A stretch of 64,000 bases of DNA from Roseibium polysiphoniae (GCF_014842925.1 NZ_JACYXJ010000003.1:620001-684000), one strand, 5' to 3'. Counted from the first letter of the stretch, positions 9,486 through 18,956 are shown. Notes: generated by a model not told the origin, from the sequence alone. Program-made: numbers and translations.

Positions 9486-10417
9486 CCGATCTTTCAATGG
9501 CCCCTTCGGGCTTGGCCGGTCGCTCGACTTTTCGTTTCTCCACGACGGAGACGCTGAAGCACGTCGTGCTGATCCTTGGCGCGATCATCGTGCTGATGCC
9601 GTTTTACGTCATGGTCAGCTACAGCTTGAAGAGCCCGGCCGAGATCATGCAGAACACTGGCGGGTTCTTTGGTTTGCAAGAAGCTTTCCGGGATGACTAC
9701 TGCATCAAGCTCGGCAATGCCGTGGCCGACTGCATGGTGACGCCGGCCATCTACAACTACACGACGGCCTTCGCGAAAGCGCCGCTGCTGCGCTACCTGC
9801 TGAACGGGGTCGTGATTACGGCGTCCATCTTCTTTATCCAGGTGCTGGTCGCGCTCCCTTGCGCCTATGCGCTTGCCAAGCTGCGCTTCTGGGGCAGGGA
9901 GGCCGTGTTCGGACTGGTGCTGTTCTGCCTGCTGATCCCGGTACATGCCATCGCGCTGCCGCTTTACATCATGCTGGCCAAACTGGGGCTCACGAACAGC
10001 TATGCGGCTCTTGTGGTGCCCTGGAGCATTTCCGTTTTCGGCATTTTCCTGATGCGCCAGTTTTTCATGACGGTTCCGGACGATCTGATCGACGCTGCAC
10101 GGATGGACGGCATGAGCGAGTTTTCGATCATCTGGAATGTCATGCTGCCGACGGCGGTTCCAGCGCTCCTGGCCTTCGCCATCTTCTCGGTGGTGGCCCA
10201 CTGGAATGACTACTTCTGGCCGCGCATCGTCATCACCGGCAACCGCGATCTGTTCACGCCGCCGCTCGGATTGCGGGAGTTCAAGGGCGACGCAGACGGA
10301 GACAACTTCGGTCCGATGATGGCGACGGCGACGATCATCGTCACACCGCTCATTGTTGCCTTCCTGATCGCGCAACGGCGCTTCATCGAAGGCATCACAT
10401 TGAGCGGGATGAAGTGA
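9482..10417 (+). CDS. ABC importer permease, UgpE-like
   Basis: A 311-residue CUT1-type permease, the second half of the channel. Hydrophobic segments start near residue 30 (VVLILGAIIVLMPFYVMV), and the EAA loop is DLIDAARMDGMSEFSIIWNV. The true start is the ATG at 9482, which overlaps the UgpA-like stop as ATGA. A longer in-frame reading from 9038 lies inside the preceding gene and is not the start. An insert of about 35 residues after the first membrane segment is periplasmic. Confidence 0.9.
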   Translation: MTDLSMAPSGLAGRSTFRFSTTETLKHVVLILGAIIVLMPFYVMVSYSLKSPAEIMQNTGGFFGLQEAFRDDYCIKLGNAVADCMVTPAIYNYTTAFAKAPLLRYLLNGVVITASIFFIQVLVALPCAYALAKLRFWGREAVFGLVLFCLLIPVHAIALPLYIMLAKLGLTNSYAALVVPWSISVFGIFLMRQFFMTVPDDLIDAARMDGMSEFSIIWNVMLPTAVPALLAFAIFSVVAHWNDYFWPRIVITGNRDLFTPPLGLREFKGDADGDNFGPMMATATIIVTPLIVAFLIAQRRFIEGITLSGMK

Positions 10418-10538
10418 GCGAAAGAGAATTCGGGGCCGCCGCGTGGCAGCCCCGCTACCGAAATCCCGAATGGGATCAACCGGGAACGGGCGAGTTTGGC
10501 GACCTGACCGCTCCCACGGCAATACCACGGAGAGTTCC

Positions 10539-11801
10539 ATGAAAAAGTGCCTGACTGCAATAGCGTTTCTTCTGGCCGCCGGCACGGCGAACGCAGAAGA
10601 AAAGATCACGATCGAATTCGCGTACCCGTACAGCCATCTTTTCGATGTCACCTACGAAAAGATCATGCCGCTTTTCAACGAAAAGTATCCGAACATCGAA
10701 GTGAAGATGCGTGCGGCTTATGAGTCCTACGAAGACGCTTCCAACACCATTCTGCGTGAAGCTGTCGCTGGCGAACTGCCGGATGTCACCATGCAGGGTC
10801 TGAACCGTCAGGCGATCCTGGTCGAGAAGGGCATTGCCAAGTCTCTCGAGCCTTTCATCGTGCGCGAAGAAGACTTCGCCAAGGACGGCTATCACGACGC
10901 GATGCTGAAGCTGGGCACGTTCAACAACGAAGTTCACGGCCTGCCGTTCTCCGTTTCCCTGCCGGTCGGCTATTACAACATGGACGTGATGGCCAAGGCT
11001 GGCATCACCTCTGCCGATCAGCTGCCGAAAACCTGGGATGAAGTCGTCGCAACTTGCGGCAAGCTGCGTGAAGCTGGCGTCAAGAACCCGATGTTCTGGG
11101 GCTGGAACATCACCGGCAACTGGTTCCTTCAGGCTCTGATGTGGTCGCAGGACAAGCCGACCATGGAAGGCAACGAGTTCCAGCTGGCTTCCGACGAAGG
11201 CCTGACAGCTCTGAACACCATGAAGTCCATCTTCCGTGGCTGTGAAATGCAGAACATCGAGTGGAAGGCTGCGCTTGCATCTTTCTCCGCCGGTGAAATC
11301 GGCATGATGTTCTGGTCGACGTCCGCTCTGGGTGCCGTTGAGCGTTCAAAGGGTGACTTCGAACTGAAGACCAACGAATTCCCGGGTCTTGAAGCGACTG
11401 GTCCTAAGGGTCTGCCGGCTGGCGGCAACTCCGCGATGCTCGTTTCCACATCAGACGACCCCAAGGAACTGGACGCTGCCTGGAAATGGCTGAAGTTCAT
11501 CACATCCGGTCAGGGTGCTGCTGAAGTTGCCCGCACCACAGGCTACATGCCGCCGAACAAGGCTGCCAACGAAGTGATCCTTGCCGATTTCTACAAGGAA
11601 AACCCGAACAAGGAGACAGCTGTTCGTCAGCTGCCGCTTCTGCGCGACTGGCAGGCCTACCCAGGCGACAACGGTCTGGCTGCAACCCAGGTCATCTATG
11701 ACGGCCTGGAAGGCATCGTTTCAGGTGAATACGACGACATGAGCGAACTTCAGGAGCAGATCTCCGAAGAAGTTCAGGACCTGCTGCCTTCCAGCAACTA
11801 A
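10539..11801 (+). CDS. ABC importer periplasmic binding protein, UgpB-like
   Basis: A 420-residue family 1 extracellular solute-binding protein. A signal peptide (KKCLTAIAFLLAAGTANA) ends near residue 19, so the mature protein is periplasmic. A GGAGAG ribosome site lies 6 nt before the ATG at 10539. It is the last transport gene of the cassette, followed by a strong terminator. The family includes UgpB (glycerol-3-phosphate and glycerophosphodiesters) and many sugar-binding proteins. The neighbouring metallophosphodiesterase makes a phosphodiester ligand plausible, but that is inference. Confidence 0.9.
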   Translation: MKKCLTAIAFLLAAGTANAEEKITIEFAYPYSHLFDVTYEKIMPLFNEKYPNIEVKMRAAYESYEDASNTILREAVAGELPDVTMQGLNRQAILVEKGIAKSLEPFIVREEDFAKDGYHDAMLKLGTFNNEVHGLPFSVSLPVGYYNMDVMAKAGITSADQLPKTWDEVVATCGKLREAGVKNPMFWGWNITGNWFLQALMWSQDKPTMEGNEFQLASDEGLTALNTMKSIFRGCEMQNIEWKAALASFSAGEIGMMFWSTSALGAVERSKGDFELKTNEFPGLEATGPKGLPAGGNSAMLVSTSDDPKELDAAWKWLKFITSGQGAAEVARTTGYMPPNKAANEVILADFYKENPNKETAVRQLPLLRDWQAYPGDNGLAATQVIYDGLEGIVSGEYDDMSELQEQISEEVQDLLPSSN

Positions 11802-11817
11802 GTCCCTCCGAACTGAG

Positions 11818-11848
11818 CGCCGTCCGGTTTTCCGGGCGGCGTTTTCTT
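11818..11848 (+). terminator. rho-independent terminator
   Basis: CGCCGTCCGG-TTTT-CCGGGCGGCG followed by TTTTCTT, 17 nt after the binding-protein stop. It separates the transport genes from the phosphodiesterase gene, perhaps with partial read-through. Confidence 0.85.
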
Positions 11849-11876
11849 AAAAAAGACAAATAATAGGACTGGCCTC

Positions 11877-12701
11877 ATGAAGCTCGTTCAAATGACCGAC
11901 ATCCACCTCACAGCGCCCGGAAAGACAATCTCAGGCCGGGAGCCGACCGAGAACTTCAAGAAGGCGCTCGTGCACGCGCTGGACAATCACTCGGATGCCG
12001 ACGCACTGGTGATCACCGGTGATCTATCCGACTGGGGCGATCTTGAGGACTACCAGCGCCTGAGGGACATCTTGTCCAGCGTGCCGATGCCGGTCCGCCT
12101 TTGCATTGGCAACCACGACGAGCGTGAGACGTTCCTTTCGGTGTTTCCTGATCTCGCCGGCGAGAATGGTTTCGTTCAATCAGCCTTTGACTTGCCCCTG
12201 GGCGTGGGGATCACGTTGGATACTTGGGGTCCAGGAAGCCACGCAGGTCATTTTTGTGAGAAACGCCTTTCCTGGTTGGATGAAAAACTATCCGCAACCG
12301 ACGGAAAGATTTGGATTTTCATGCATCACAATCCGGTTCCGATCGGTATTGCTCCAATGGACAAGATCATGTTGCAGGATGCCGAGGCTTTCGCTGCGGT
12401 CATCGCCCGGCACGCTGACAAGATCGCGCATATCTTCCATGGTCATTGCCATTTGCCACTGTCCGGATCTTTGCACGGCGTTCCGTTCAGTGCGCCGCGC
12501 GGGACCAATCACGCTGGATGGCCTGATTTCAAGGCCGAGCGCTCGCTCAGCAGTTCCGATCTGCCGGAAGCCTATGCGGTGATCCTTGCCAATGAGACCA
12601 GCACCATGGTGCATATGGTCGAATATGGCTACGCAGGGGACATCCGCAACGAAGGGTCACCAGACTATGCAGACTGGGACCGGCTGACGATGATCCGATA
12701 A
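11877..12701 (+). CDS. metallophosphodiesterase, GpdQ/CpdA-like
   Basis: A 274-residue calcineurin-like metallophosphoesterase of the GpdQ/CpdA class. The metal-binding motifs are in order: TDIHL (D-x-H), TGDLSDWG (GD), GNHDER (GNHD/E), and GHCHLPL (GHxH). GpdQ cleaves glycerophosphodiesters and other phosphodiesters; CpdA cleaves cAMP. It lies directly after the Ugp-type importer, which suggests it processes the imported compound in the cytoplasm (no signal peptide is visible). A second enzyme of this class ends the importer operon at 33-38 kb. Confidence 0.88.
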   Translation: MKLVQMTDIHLTAPGKTISGREPTENFKKALVHALDNHSDADALVITGDLSDWGDLEDYQRLRDILSSVPMPVRLCIGNHDERETFLSVFPDLAGENGFVQSAFDLPLGVGITLDTWGPGSHAGHFCEKRLSWLDEKLSATDGKIWIFMHHNPVPIGIAPMDKIMLQDAEAFAAVIARHADKIAHIFHGHCHLPLSGSLHGVPFSAPRGTNHAGWPDFKAERSLSSSDLPEAYAVILANETSTMVHMVEYGYAGDIRNEGSPDYADWDRLTMIR

Positions 12702-12746
12702 GTCTGCCGTGAATGCCGGGGAGCGCCTGAACAACGCTGGGCGCTT

Positions 12747-13913
12747 CTAGGTGGGCGTCTGCGTTGGCTGGCGTGTGAAGCCGGAGATGTCCGATGTCTC
12801 TTCCAGATCCCGTTCGATTTCCACCGGACTGGCGGCAAATGCGCAGATCAGGCGGGCGACGGACTCCAGCGCATCGTAGTGAATGCGCTCATAGCCATGC
12901 GAAGCGTCGACGCCGAATGTGATCAGCGCGGTTCGAACATCTGCGCCAGCCTCCAGTGCACTGGCGGAGTCTGATCGGTAGTGACGGAAGACATCCTTCT
13001 GATAGTCAATGTCATTTTCGATGCAGAGGTGCTTCAGTTTCTTCGTCAGATGATAGTCGAAAGGGCCCGTCTGATCGGCCATTGAGATGGTGACGCCGAA
13101 CTCCCTGGAGCTTTGGCCGGGGGCTGTCGTGCCGTTGTCGATGGTCAGCATGGAGGCGACTTCCGGCGTTAGGATCGACGCGGCCCCTACGCCGACCTCC
13201 TCGGCGATGGTGAAGAGCCAATGGACTTCGACCGGAGGCTGGATGTCGGATTGTCTGATGGCCTTGAGCGCGGCGAGGGTTGTTGCGACACCTGCATTGT
13301 CGTCCAGGTGACGCGATACGATGAAGCCGTTTTCGAGAAACTCGGTCTGGGGATCAATGGCGACGATATCACCGACCTCGATGCCCAATGCGGCTGTTTC
13401 ATCGAATGACGACGTGATGTCATCAATCCTCAGCTCGACGTGCTCCCAGCCGACAGGTTGGGTGTCGATTTCCTCGTTGAACGCGTGACCTGAGGCTTTC
13501 AGCGGCAGGATCGTGCCGCGGGATGGGCCGGCTTCGGAAAAGATCGTTGCTCTGGCGCCTTCTGCAAACCGTGCAGACCAATGGCCGATGGGGGCGAGCG
13601 ACAGCCGGCCGTTTGCCTTGAGCTGCCGAACCTGGGCGCCGAGCGTGTCGAGATGGGAGACGATCGCCCTGGCACCACGTTCTTCGGGCGCAGGCAGCAC
13701 AGCCCTGATGGCACCACGCCGCGTCAGTTCGACCGTCAGGCCGAGCTTGCCGAGTTCGGCAGAGACGAACCTGACGATGGTGTCGGTGAACCCTGTGGGA
13801 CTCGGGATTTCAAGCAGCTTCTCGAGCGTTTCTATCAGATATTGCCGGTCGATTGGAAGGGGCTTGTCCTTAGATGATGTCACTGTCTTGCCACTCTTGT
13901 CTTGCGGGCTCAA
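12747..13913 (-). CDS. M42-family peptidase of the NAGGN osmolyte system
   Basis: A 388-residue metallopeptidase-like protein. The zinc ligands of the M42/M20 clan are visible: SHLDTLG (H87, D89), SRHLDDNAG and the catalytic TIAEEVGVG. It overlaps the ngg gene by 4 nt and is the third gene of the asnO-ngg-peptidase operon. Members next to asnO/ngg are annotated as the M42 peptidase of the N-acetylglutaminylglutamine amide system; a role in trimming or recycling the dipeptide is inference. No T-rich terminator follows; only a weak hairpin lies in the 45-bp gap. Confidence 0.9.
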   Translation of the reverse strand: MSPQDKSGKTVTSSKDKPLPIDRQYLIETLEKLLEIPSPTGFTDTIVRFVSAELGKLGLTVELTRRGAIRAVLPAPEERGARAIVSHLDTLGAQVRQLKANGRLSLAPIGHWSARFAEGARATIFSEAGPSRGTILPLKASGHAFNEEIDTQPVGWEHVELRIDDITSSFDETAALGIEVGDIVAIDPQTEFLENGFIVSRHLDDNAGVATTLAALKAIRQSDIQPPVEVHWLFTIAEEVGVGAASILTPEVASMLTIDNGTTAPGQSSREFGVTISMADQTGPFDYHLTKKLKHLCIENDIDYQKDVFRHYRSDSASALEAGADVRTALITFGVDASHGYERIHYDALESVARLICAFAASPVEIERDLEETSDISGFTRQPTQTPT

Positions 13914-15727
13914 AGGGAGGGGCGGGCAGACCGTGCCGTGGTGAGCGGAAACAGCAGGTCAATGAACCGCTCTGCGGTCGGGTGCGGCTCATGGTTGGCG
14001 AGTCCCGGGCGTTCATTGGCCTCAATGAACCAGTTGTGCGGCTGATCTGGTGCCTTGATCATGAAGTCAATGCCGGCAACAGGGATGTCGATGGCCCTGG
14101 TCAGGCGAATGGCATCTTCCACGAGCTTGGGGTGGACGATGTCGGTGACGTCATGAATTGTCCCGCCCGTGTGAAGGTTCGCTGTCCGCCGCACCCTCAA
14201 GGCTTCAGCCTGGGGCAGGATGTCATCGAGAGAATAGCCTTGCGAGGCAATGGTGCGTTTGGTTTCTGCATCGAAGGGAATACAGGATTCACCTCCCGTG
14301 GCCGAAGCCCGCCTCCGGCTTTGAGACGCGATCAGGTGCCGGATCGTGTCCCTGCCGTTGCCGACCACCTCCGGCGGTTGCCGGACCGCCGCGGCGACCA
14401 GCTGGTGGTTTATGATCACGAGGCGCAGGTCGGTGCCGTTGATGCATTCTTCCATGATCACCTGTGAAGAGACCGCACGTGCCTCCTTGGTGGCGCTTGT
14501 CACTTCGTCCAGGGAGGTCAGGCCGACGGATACGCCGCGCCCCTGTTCTCCGCTCGTCGGTTTGATCACCACCTTGCCGTGCTCGGCGATGAAACGTTCC
14601 AGCTCGGGCGCAGGTGCATCCGCATTCATCTGAGCGGGAACTGAAACGCCCGCAGCCTCGGCGACGCGCCGGGTTGCGCCCTTGTCGTCGCACAGAGACA
14701 AGGCAACTGCGCTGGTGAGTTCCGAGAGGCTCTCACGGCATCGGATGCTTCGCGCACCGTGGATCAGAGTGAAATAGCCACGCTCTGGATCGGAAAGCTC
14801 GACATGTATGCCTCTGAGGCGCGCTTCCTTAACGATGATTGCGGCATAGGGGTTCAGCTCGTCGTCCGTTGTGGGGCCGACAAAGAGCTTCTCGTTGATG
14901 GTGTTCTTGCGCTTCACCGCAAAGAAGGGGACGCGTTCGAAACCGAGTTTCTCATAGAGGGCGATGGCTTCTTCATTGTCATGAAGAACCGAGAGATCCA
15001 TGTAGGCGCGGCCGCGGGTGGTGAAATATTCTGCCAGGTGGCCAACGAGGCTGCGTCCCACACCTGAATGGCGGGCCTGCGGGTCGACCGCAAGGCACCA
15101 TAGGGACGAACCGTTTTCCGGGTCATCAACCGCTTTGGCATGATCAATGGCGGTCGCCGTGCCGATGATCTCTCCGGTCTCCTTGTCTTCTGCAACGAAG
15201 TAGCTGATCGAGCGTGCATCACGCTGTTCCCAGAAGAACTCGGGCTCGATCTTGACCATGCCGCGCGCTGCATAGAGGCGATTGATGGCGTCCGCGTCAT
15301 CAATGGACGTCAACCGGCGAATGAAGAACCCCTTCGGCTGATGCCTTGAGGCGCGGAAGGTCGAAAGCTGCAGGCGGTAGGTATGGGAAGGGTCGAGAAA
15401 GACTTCTCCCGGTGCCTGGCCAAGCAGCACCTGGGGATCGCGCACGTAGACGGCAATGTCCCGTTGATCGTCGTGTTCCTCCCGCAGGCAATCGAGAAGC
15501 TCCGCCGGTGAATTGAACCCTTGTGCAAACAACAGGCGGCCCCAGCCGCAGTCGATCACATTGCGGCTCGTGCCTTCGTCCTGGGCTTCCTCGCCAACCG
15601 TGATAGGCGGTTTCAGCCCATTGTCCCGCATCTTGCGCAACCGATGGGCATAGGCGCCGTCACGGTCGCGAGCGTGTTCGCGGTGTCCGCCTTGAGATGT
15701 GGTCTTGCTCTTGCGTGTCGTCGACAT
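13910..15727 (-). CDS. ngg: N-acetylglutaminylglutamine synthetase (GNAT + ATP-grasp fusion)
   Basis: A 605-residue two-domain enzyme. Residues about 120-280 form a GNAT acetyltransferase (CLAVDPQARHSGVGRSLV is the acetyl-CoA loop). Residues about 300-590 form an ATP-grasp ligase (VVIKPTSGEQGRGVSVGL, then WFIEANERPG with metal-binding E and N). This arrangement is that of Ngg, which makes N-acetylglutaminylglutamine. AsnO then amidates it to the osmoprotectant NAGGN. It sits 9 nt after asnO and overlaps the peptidase gene. Both domains look intact. Confidence 0.93.
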   Translation of the reverse strand: MSTTRKSKTTSQGGHREHARDRDGAYAHRLRKMRDNGLKPPITVGEEAQDEGTSRNVIDCGWGRLLFAQGFNSPAELLDCLREEHDDQRDIAVYVRDPQVLLGQAPGEVFLDPSHTYRLQLSTFRASRHQPKGFFIRRLTSIDDADAINRLYAARGMVKIEPEFFWEQRDARSISYFVAEDKETGEIIGTATAIDHAKAVDDPENGSSLWCLAVDPQARHSGVGRSLVGHLAEYFTTRGRAYMDLSVLHDNEEAIALYEKLGFERVPFFAVKRKNTINEKLFVGPTTDDELNPYAAIIVKEARLRGIHVELSDPERGYFTLIHGARSIRCRESLSELTSAVALSLCDDKGATRRVAEAAGVSVPAQMNADAPAPELERFIAEHGKVVIKPTSGEQGRGVSVGLTSLDEVTSATKEARAVSSQVIMEECINGTDLRLVIINHQLVAAAVRQPPEVVGNGRDTIRHLIASQSRRRASATGGESCIPFDAETKRTIASQGYSLDDILPQAEALRVRRTANLHTGGTIHDVTDIVHPKLVEDAIRLTRAIDIPVAGIDFMIKAPDQPHNWFIEANERPGLANHEPHPTAERFIDLLFPLTTARSARPSL

Positions 15728-15736
15728 GATCTTCCC

Positions 15737-17512
15737 CTAGATGCCCTGCGCCTGAAGCCACATTTCCAGCAACGCGACCTGCCAAAGCTCGGAGCCGCGC
15801 AGGGGGGTGATGTGGGCGATCGGATCTGCGAAGAGGCGGTCCAGATACGCCTCTTGAAAGAGCCCGCGTTCCCGGGCCTTCTTACTGGTGAGCGCGCCGC
15901 GCACCAGATCCAGGTAAGGACCTTCGATGTACTTGAGCTGCGGAACGGGAAAGTAGCCCTTCTTGCGGTCGATCACCTCGTGGGGAACAACGAGCCGGGC
16001 CGCTTCTTTCAGGACGCCTTTGCCGCCCTGGGCCAACTTGTGTTCACCAGGGATCCGGGCTGCCAGTTCCACAAGCTCATGATCCAGAAACGGCACGCGC
16101 GCTTCCAGGCCCCAGGCCATGGTCATGTTGTCTACCCGCTTGACCGGGTCGTCGGCGAGCATGATCTGGGTGTCGAGTCTCAGCGCCTTGTCGAGCGGAT
16201 CCGACGCGCCGGGAATGCCGAAATGGTCGTCGACAAATTGCCGGCTGACATCTTCGCCTGCGATCCAGTCAGGATTGAGCTGGGTCTTGAGGACCTCGTG
16301 CGATCTGTCGAAAAAGACGCTGGCGTAGTCGGATGTCAGGTTCTTTGACGCGGTGAGGGGTGGGTACCAGTGATACCCGCCGAAGATCTCGTCTGCCCCC
16401 TGGCCTGACTGCACCACATGGAGGTGTTTCGAGACTTCTCTGCTCAACAGGTAAAAGCCGATATTGTCATAGGACACCATGGGTTCCGACATGGCAGCAA
16501 TGGTATCGGGCAGGGCGCCCATCAGATCGGAAGACGGAACAAAGATCTTCTCGTGATTGCTGTCATACGTCTTGGCGATAAGGTCTGAATAGAAAAACTC
16601 ATCTCCCTTTTCGCCGTTCGCTTCTTCGAAGCCGATCGAGAAGGTGCTGAGATTTTGCTGACCGCCTTCGGCCAGAAGACCGGTGATGATGCTCGAGTCC
16701 ACTCCGCCAGAAAGCAGGACGCCGACCGGCACATCCGCCACCATGCGCCGTTTCACTGCGGTTCTCAGACTGGAGAGCACTTCGTCGCGCCAGTCATTGG
16801 CGGTCTTTTTCAGATCGTCGGAACTGCGCTGATAGGAGGGCGCCCAGTAACACGTGTCCCTGGTTTCGCCGGTAGGGGAGATCACCCTGACAGTTGCGGC
16901 AGGGAGCTTGCGCACGCCGTTCAGGATCGTCCTTGGAGCCGGAACGACTGCGTGGAAGGTCATGTAATGGTGAAGGGCTATCCGGTCGATGGACGTATCG
17001 ATTCCACCGGAGGACACTAGCGCTGGCAGGGTGGAGGCAAATCGGAACCCGCTGGAAATTTCGGCGACATAGAGCGGTTTGATCCCGAGACGGTCGCGGC
17101 CGAGGATGACTTCATTGCTGCGCTGATCGAAAATGGCGAATGCGAACATGCCATTGAGCTTTTCGACGAAGCCCTGTCCCCAGGCGTGGAACGCCTTCAG
17201 GATCACTTCCGTGTCGCCGTTGGAGAAAAACCGGTAGCCCTTTGCGGAGAGATCGTCCCGCAATTCCTTGTAGTTGTAGATGCAGCCATTGAAGACGATG
17301 GTCAGGCCAAGGTCTGAATCTACCATTGGCTGCGCAGAAAGTTCCGAGGTGTCGATGATTTTCAGGCGCCGGTGCCCAAAGGCAATTCGCCCGCGGGAAT
17401 GAACCCCGGTTCCATCTGGTCCGCGTGTCTCCAGAGACCTGGTCATTCGAGCGACGGCAACGTCGTCGGCAAAGCTTCCGTCCGTGCGAATTTCGCCGGC
17501 TATCCCACACAT
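15737..17512 (-). CDS. asnO: N-acetylglutaminylglutamine amidotransferase
   Basis: A 591-residue asparagine synthetase-type amidotransferase. The class II glutaminase begins with the nucleophilic Cys2 (MCGIAGEI), exposed after removal of Met1. The synthetase domain carries the pyrophosphate loop LLSGGVDSSI. In this operon context it is AsnO, which uses glutamine nitrogen to convert N-acetylglutaminylglutamine to its amide. It is the first gene of the operon. No EcfG-type promoter was found in the 80-bp gap upstream, so osmotic induction must use another promoter. Confidence 0.93.
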   Translation of the reverse strand: MCGIAGEIRTDGSFADDVAVARMTRSLETRGPDGTGVHSRGRIAFGHRRLKIIDTSELSAQPMVDSDLGLTIVFNGCIYNYKELRDDLSAKGYRFFSNGDTEVILKAFHAWGQGFVEKLNGMFAFAIFDQRSNEVILGRDRLGIKPLYVAEISSGFRFASTLPALVSSGGIDTSIDRIALHHYMTFHAVVPAPRTILNGVRKLPAATVRVISPTGETRDTCYWAPSYQRSSDDLKKTANDWRDEVLSSLRTAVKRRMVADVPVGVLLSGGVDSSIITGLLAEGGQQNLSTFSIGFEEANGEKGDEFFYSDLIAKTYDSNHEKIFVPSSDLMGALPDTIAAMSEPMVSYDNIGFYLLSREVSKHLHVVQSGQGADEIFGGYHWYPPLTASKNLTSDYASVFFDRSHEVLKTQLNPDWIAGEDVSRQFVDDHFGIPGASDPLDKALRLDTQIMLADDPVKRVDNMTMAWGLEARVPFLDHELVELAARIPGEHKLAQGGKGVLKEAARLVVPHEVIDRKKGYFPVPQLKYIEGPYLDLVRGALTSKKARERGLFQEAYLDRLFADPIAHITPLRGSELWQVALLEMWLQAQGI

Positions 17513-17548
17513 TTGATCATCTACCTCATTGGTCTTCGAACGAAGAAT

Positions 17549-17572
17549 GGCGGCCCGCTGGAGCGGGCCGCC
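17549..17572 (-). terminator. hairpin terminator after PRC-barrel gene
   Basis: A perfect 11-bp stem GGCGGCCCGCT / AGCGGGCCGCC with a 2-nt loop lies 22 nt beyond the PRC-barrel stop, between it and asnO. The following T content is only moderate (ATTCTT). Confidence 0.6.
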
Positions 17573-17593
17573 TGTTCAGTCCTGATGGCCTGA

Positions 17594-18526
17594 TTAGGAT
17601 CCAAGCAGCATGTTTTCGCGCTGCTGCTTGTAGGTTGCGGCGTCGTAGGTCGCCGCGTTCTCAAGCTCTTCCTTGGTGAACGGTGTGGCGACAAACAGGT
17701 CACCGTCATCGTTCTGGTAAATCTTCAGGTCTTCGAAACCCACGGCGACAGGCTTTTCGCCCATGCCCAGGAAGCCGCCGATGTCCAGAACTGCGGCGTC
17801 AATCTGGCCGTCCGTCTTGACCAAGGCCTCGCTGACTTCGCCGATTTCTTCATAGCCGGCGTTGTAAACGCTCGCGCCGATCAGGTTGTCCGTGGTCACG
17901 GCAGCGTTTTGAACCGGCGTTTTGCCGTCCATCCAGCGCTCTTCCATGGTGATCGTGTCGGCAGCACCATTCATGCTGTCTGCCGCTTCGTTGCGAACGG
18001 TGTTGTAGGTGTCCTTCGTGGCTCCGGCGACCTTGTCCATCTCGTCACGGACAGAGCCGGAGTTGGCCCAGCCGGGCACGTGGTTAGGACGCTCATACTG
18101 GCTTGCGCCGTCGAGCTCTTCCTTGGTGACGTCAGAGGTCACGCGGATTTCGTCGTCTTCGTTCGCGGACATGCTCAGGCGGTTGAAGTCGATCGCGACG
18201 TCTTTTTCGCCGATGCCGAGGAATCCGCCGACACCGACGATGACAGCCTGGGTCTCACCGTTTTCACCGATCACGATGTCATTGATGTCACCCACGGTAT
18301 CAGCGTCGTCAGCAGACGAGGTGTAGATGTATTTGCCGATGAGGTTGGATGCCAGGTAGCCCTGGGAAGGGCCTTCAGACAAAGTGTCGAAATCGAAAAG
18401 ATAGACGTTGTCGTCACGCATTTCGCTCTGGACCTGTGTCTCCTTGGGGAGCGGCTTGGTCTCGGCCATTACGTTGGTCGACAGAACCGTTGCGAGGGCT
18501 GTGGTTGCAAGAATAGTGCGAAGCAT
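17594..18526 (-). CDS. PRC-barrel domain protein, exported
   Basis: A 310-residue protein with a signal peptide (residues 1-20, ending VMA) and two PRC-barrel modules, near residues 40-120 and 200-290. Each has the pattern VGVGGFLGIGEKDVAIDF or LDIGGFLGMGEKPVAVGF. PRC-barrels bind small molecules or other proteins and are common in rhizobial envelope stress proteins. The ATG at 18526 is chosen because GGGAGAA precedes it by 7 nt; upstream in-frame starts have no ribosome site. A near-EcfG promoter lies about 65 bp upstream. Confidence 0.85.
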   Translation of the reverse strand: MLRTILATTALATVLSTNVMAETKPLPKETQVQSEMRDDNVYLFDFDTLSEGPSQGYLASNLIGKYIYTSSADDADTVGDINDIVIGENGETQAVIVGVGGFLGIGEKDVAIDFNRLSMSANEDDEIRVTSDVTKEELDGASQYERPNHVPGWANSGSVRDEMDKVAGATKDTYNTVRNEAADSMNGAADTITMEERWMDGKTPVQNAAVTTDNLIGASVYNAGYEEIGEVSEALVKTDGQIDAAVLDIGGFLGMGEKPVAVGFEDLKIYQNDDGDLFVATPFTKEELENAATYDAATYKQQRENMLLGS

Positions 18527-18591
18527 GGTGTGTTCTCCCATTCGTGTTTGAACTTTGATGACACGCTGTCTTGCGTCGTCGGGGAGTAAAT

Positions 18592-18614
18592 GATCTAGCT
18601 CGTTCAAGGTTCCG
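18592..18614 (-). promoter_or_regulatory. variant EcfG-like promoter (GGAAC-N17-ATT)
   Basis: On the minus strand GGAAC is followed after 17 nt by ATT instead of GTT, about 65 bp before the PRC-barrel start. It deviates at one position from the twelve exact sites nearby, so activity is doubtful. Confidence 0.35.
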
Positions 18615-18653
18615 ACTTATTTTTTCTAATTTTTATTTGATGAATACACGACG

Positions 18654-18684
18654 AGAAAAAGCTCCCAGGCGCTGCCTGGGAGCT
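18654..18684 (-). terminator. rho-independent terminator
   Basis: AGCTCCCAGGC / GCCTGGGAGCT stem followed, in the minus direction, by TTTTT. It ends the small PLDc_N-like gene. Confidence 0.85.
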
Positions 18685-18734
18685 GATTTGGTCAAAGCTG
18701 AGTTTGCGTGTTGCTTTCAAACTCTGTCCGCGTC

Positions 18735-18923
18735 TTAGGCGACAGAGGTGGAGCCGCCGCGAGGGCCTGCAAACAACCAGACGATGAAGCCGACAACCGG
18801 GAAGATCAGAATGCCGAGAACCCAAAGTATTTTAGCACCGGTTGATGCTGAACTTGAGAGAGTCTTGATGACTGCATAAATATCGGCGATCAGGATAATT
18901 AGACCAAGAATACCATATTCCAT
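18735..18923 (-). CDS. small PLDc_N-like membrane protein
   Basis: A 62-residue protein with two hydrophobic helices and a C-terminal GPRGG tail. The second helix motif VLGILIFPVVGFIVWLF resembles the phospholipase D nuclease N-terminal (PLDc_N) membrane module found alone in many stress-induced proteins. No catalytic domain is present. The ATG at 18923 follows AGGAG; the frame extends upstream but has no start support. An exact EcfG promoter lies 34 bp upstream, so general stress induction is expected. Confidence 0.85.
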   Translation of the reverse strand: MEYGILGLIILIADIYAVIKTLSSSASTGAKILWVLGILIFPVVGFIVWLFAGPRGGSTSVA

Positions 18924-18956
18924 TTTTATTCTCCTGCTCAGGTGTTGTGATGGATC

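Noticed and set aside
9494-10651. 385-codon minus-strand open frame
   Set aside because: Antisense to the UgpE-like permease; its histidine- and charge-rich content is typical of a shadow frame.
15521-16348. 275-codon plus-strand open frame
   Set aside because: Antisense to asnO and ngg, which have complete family motifs.
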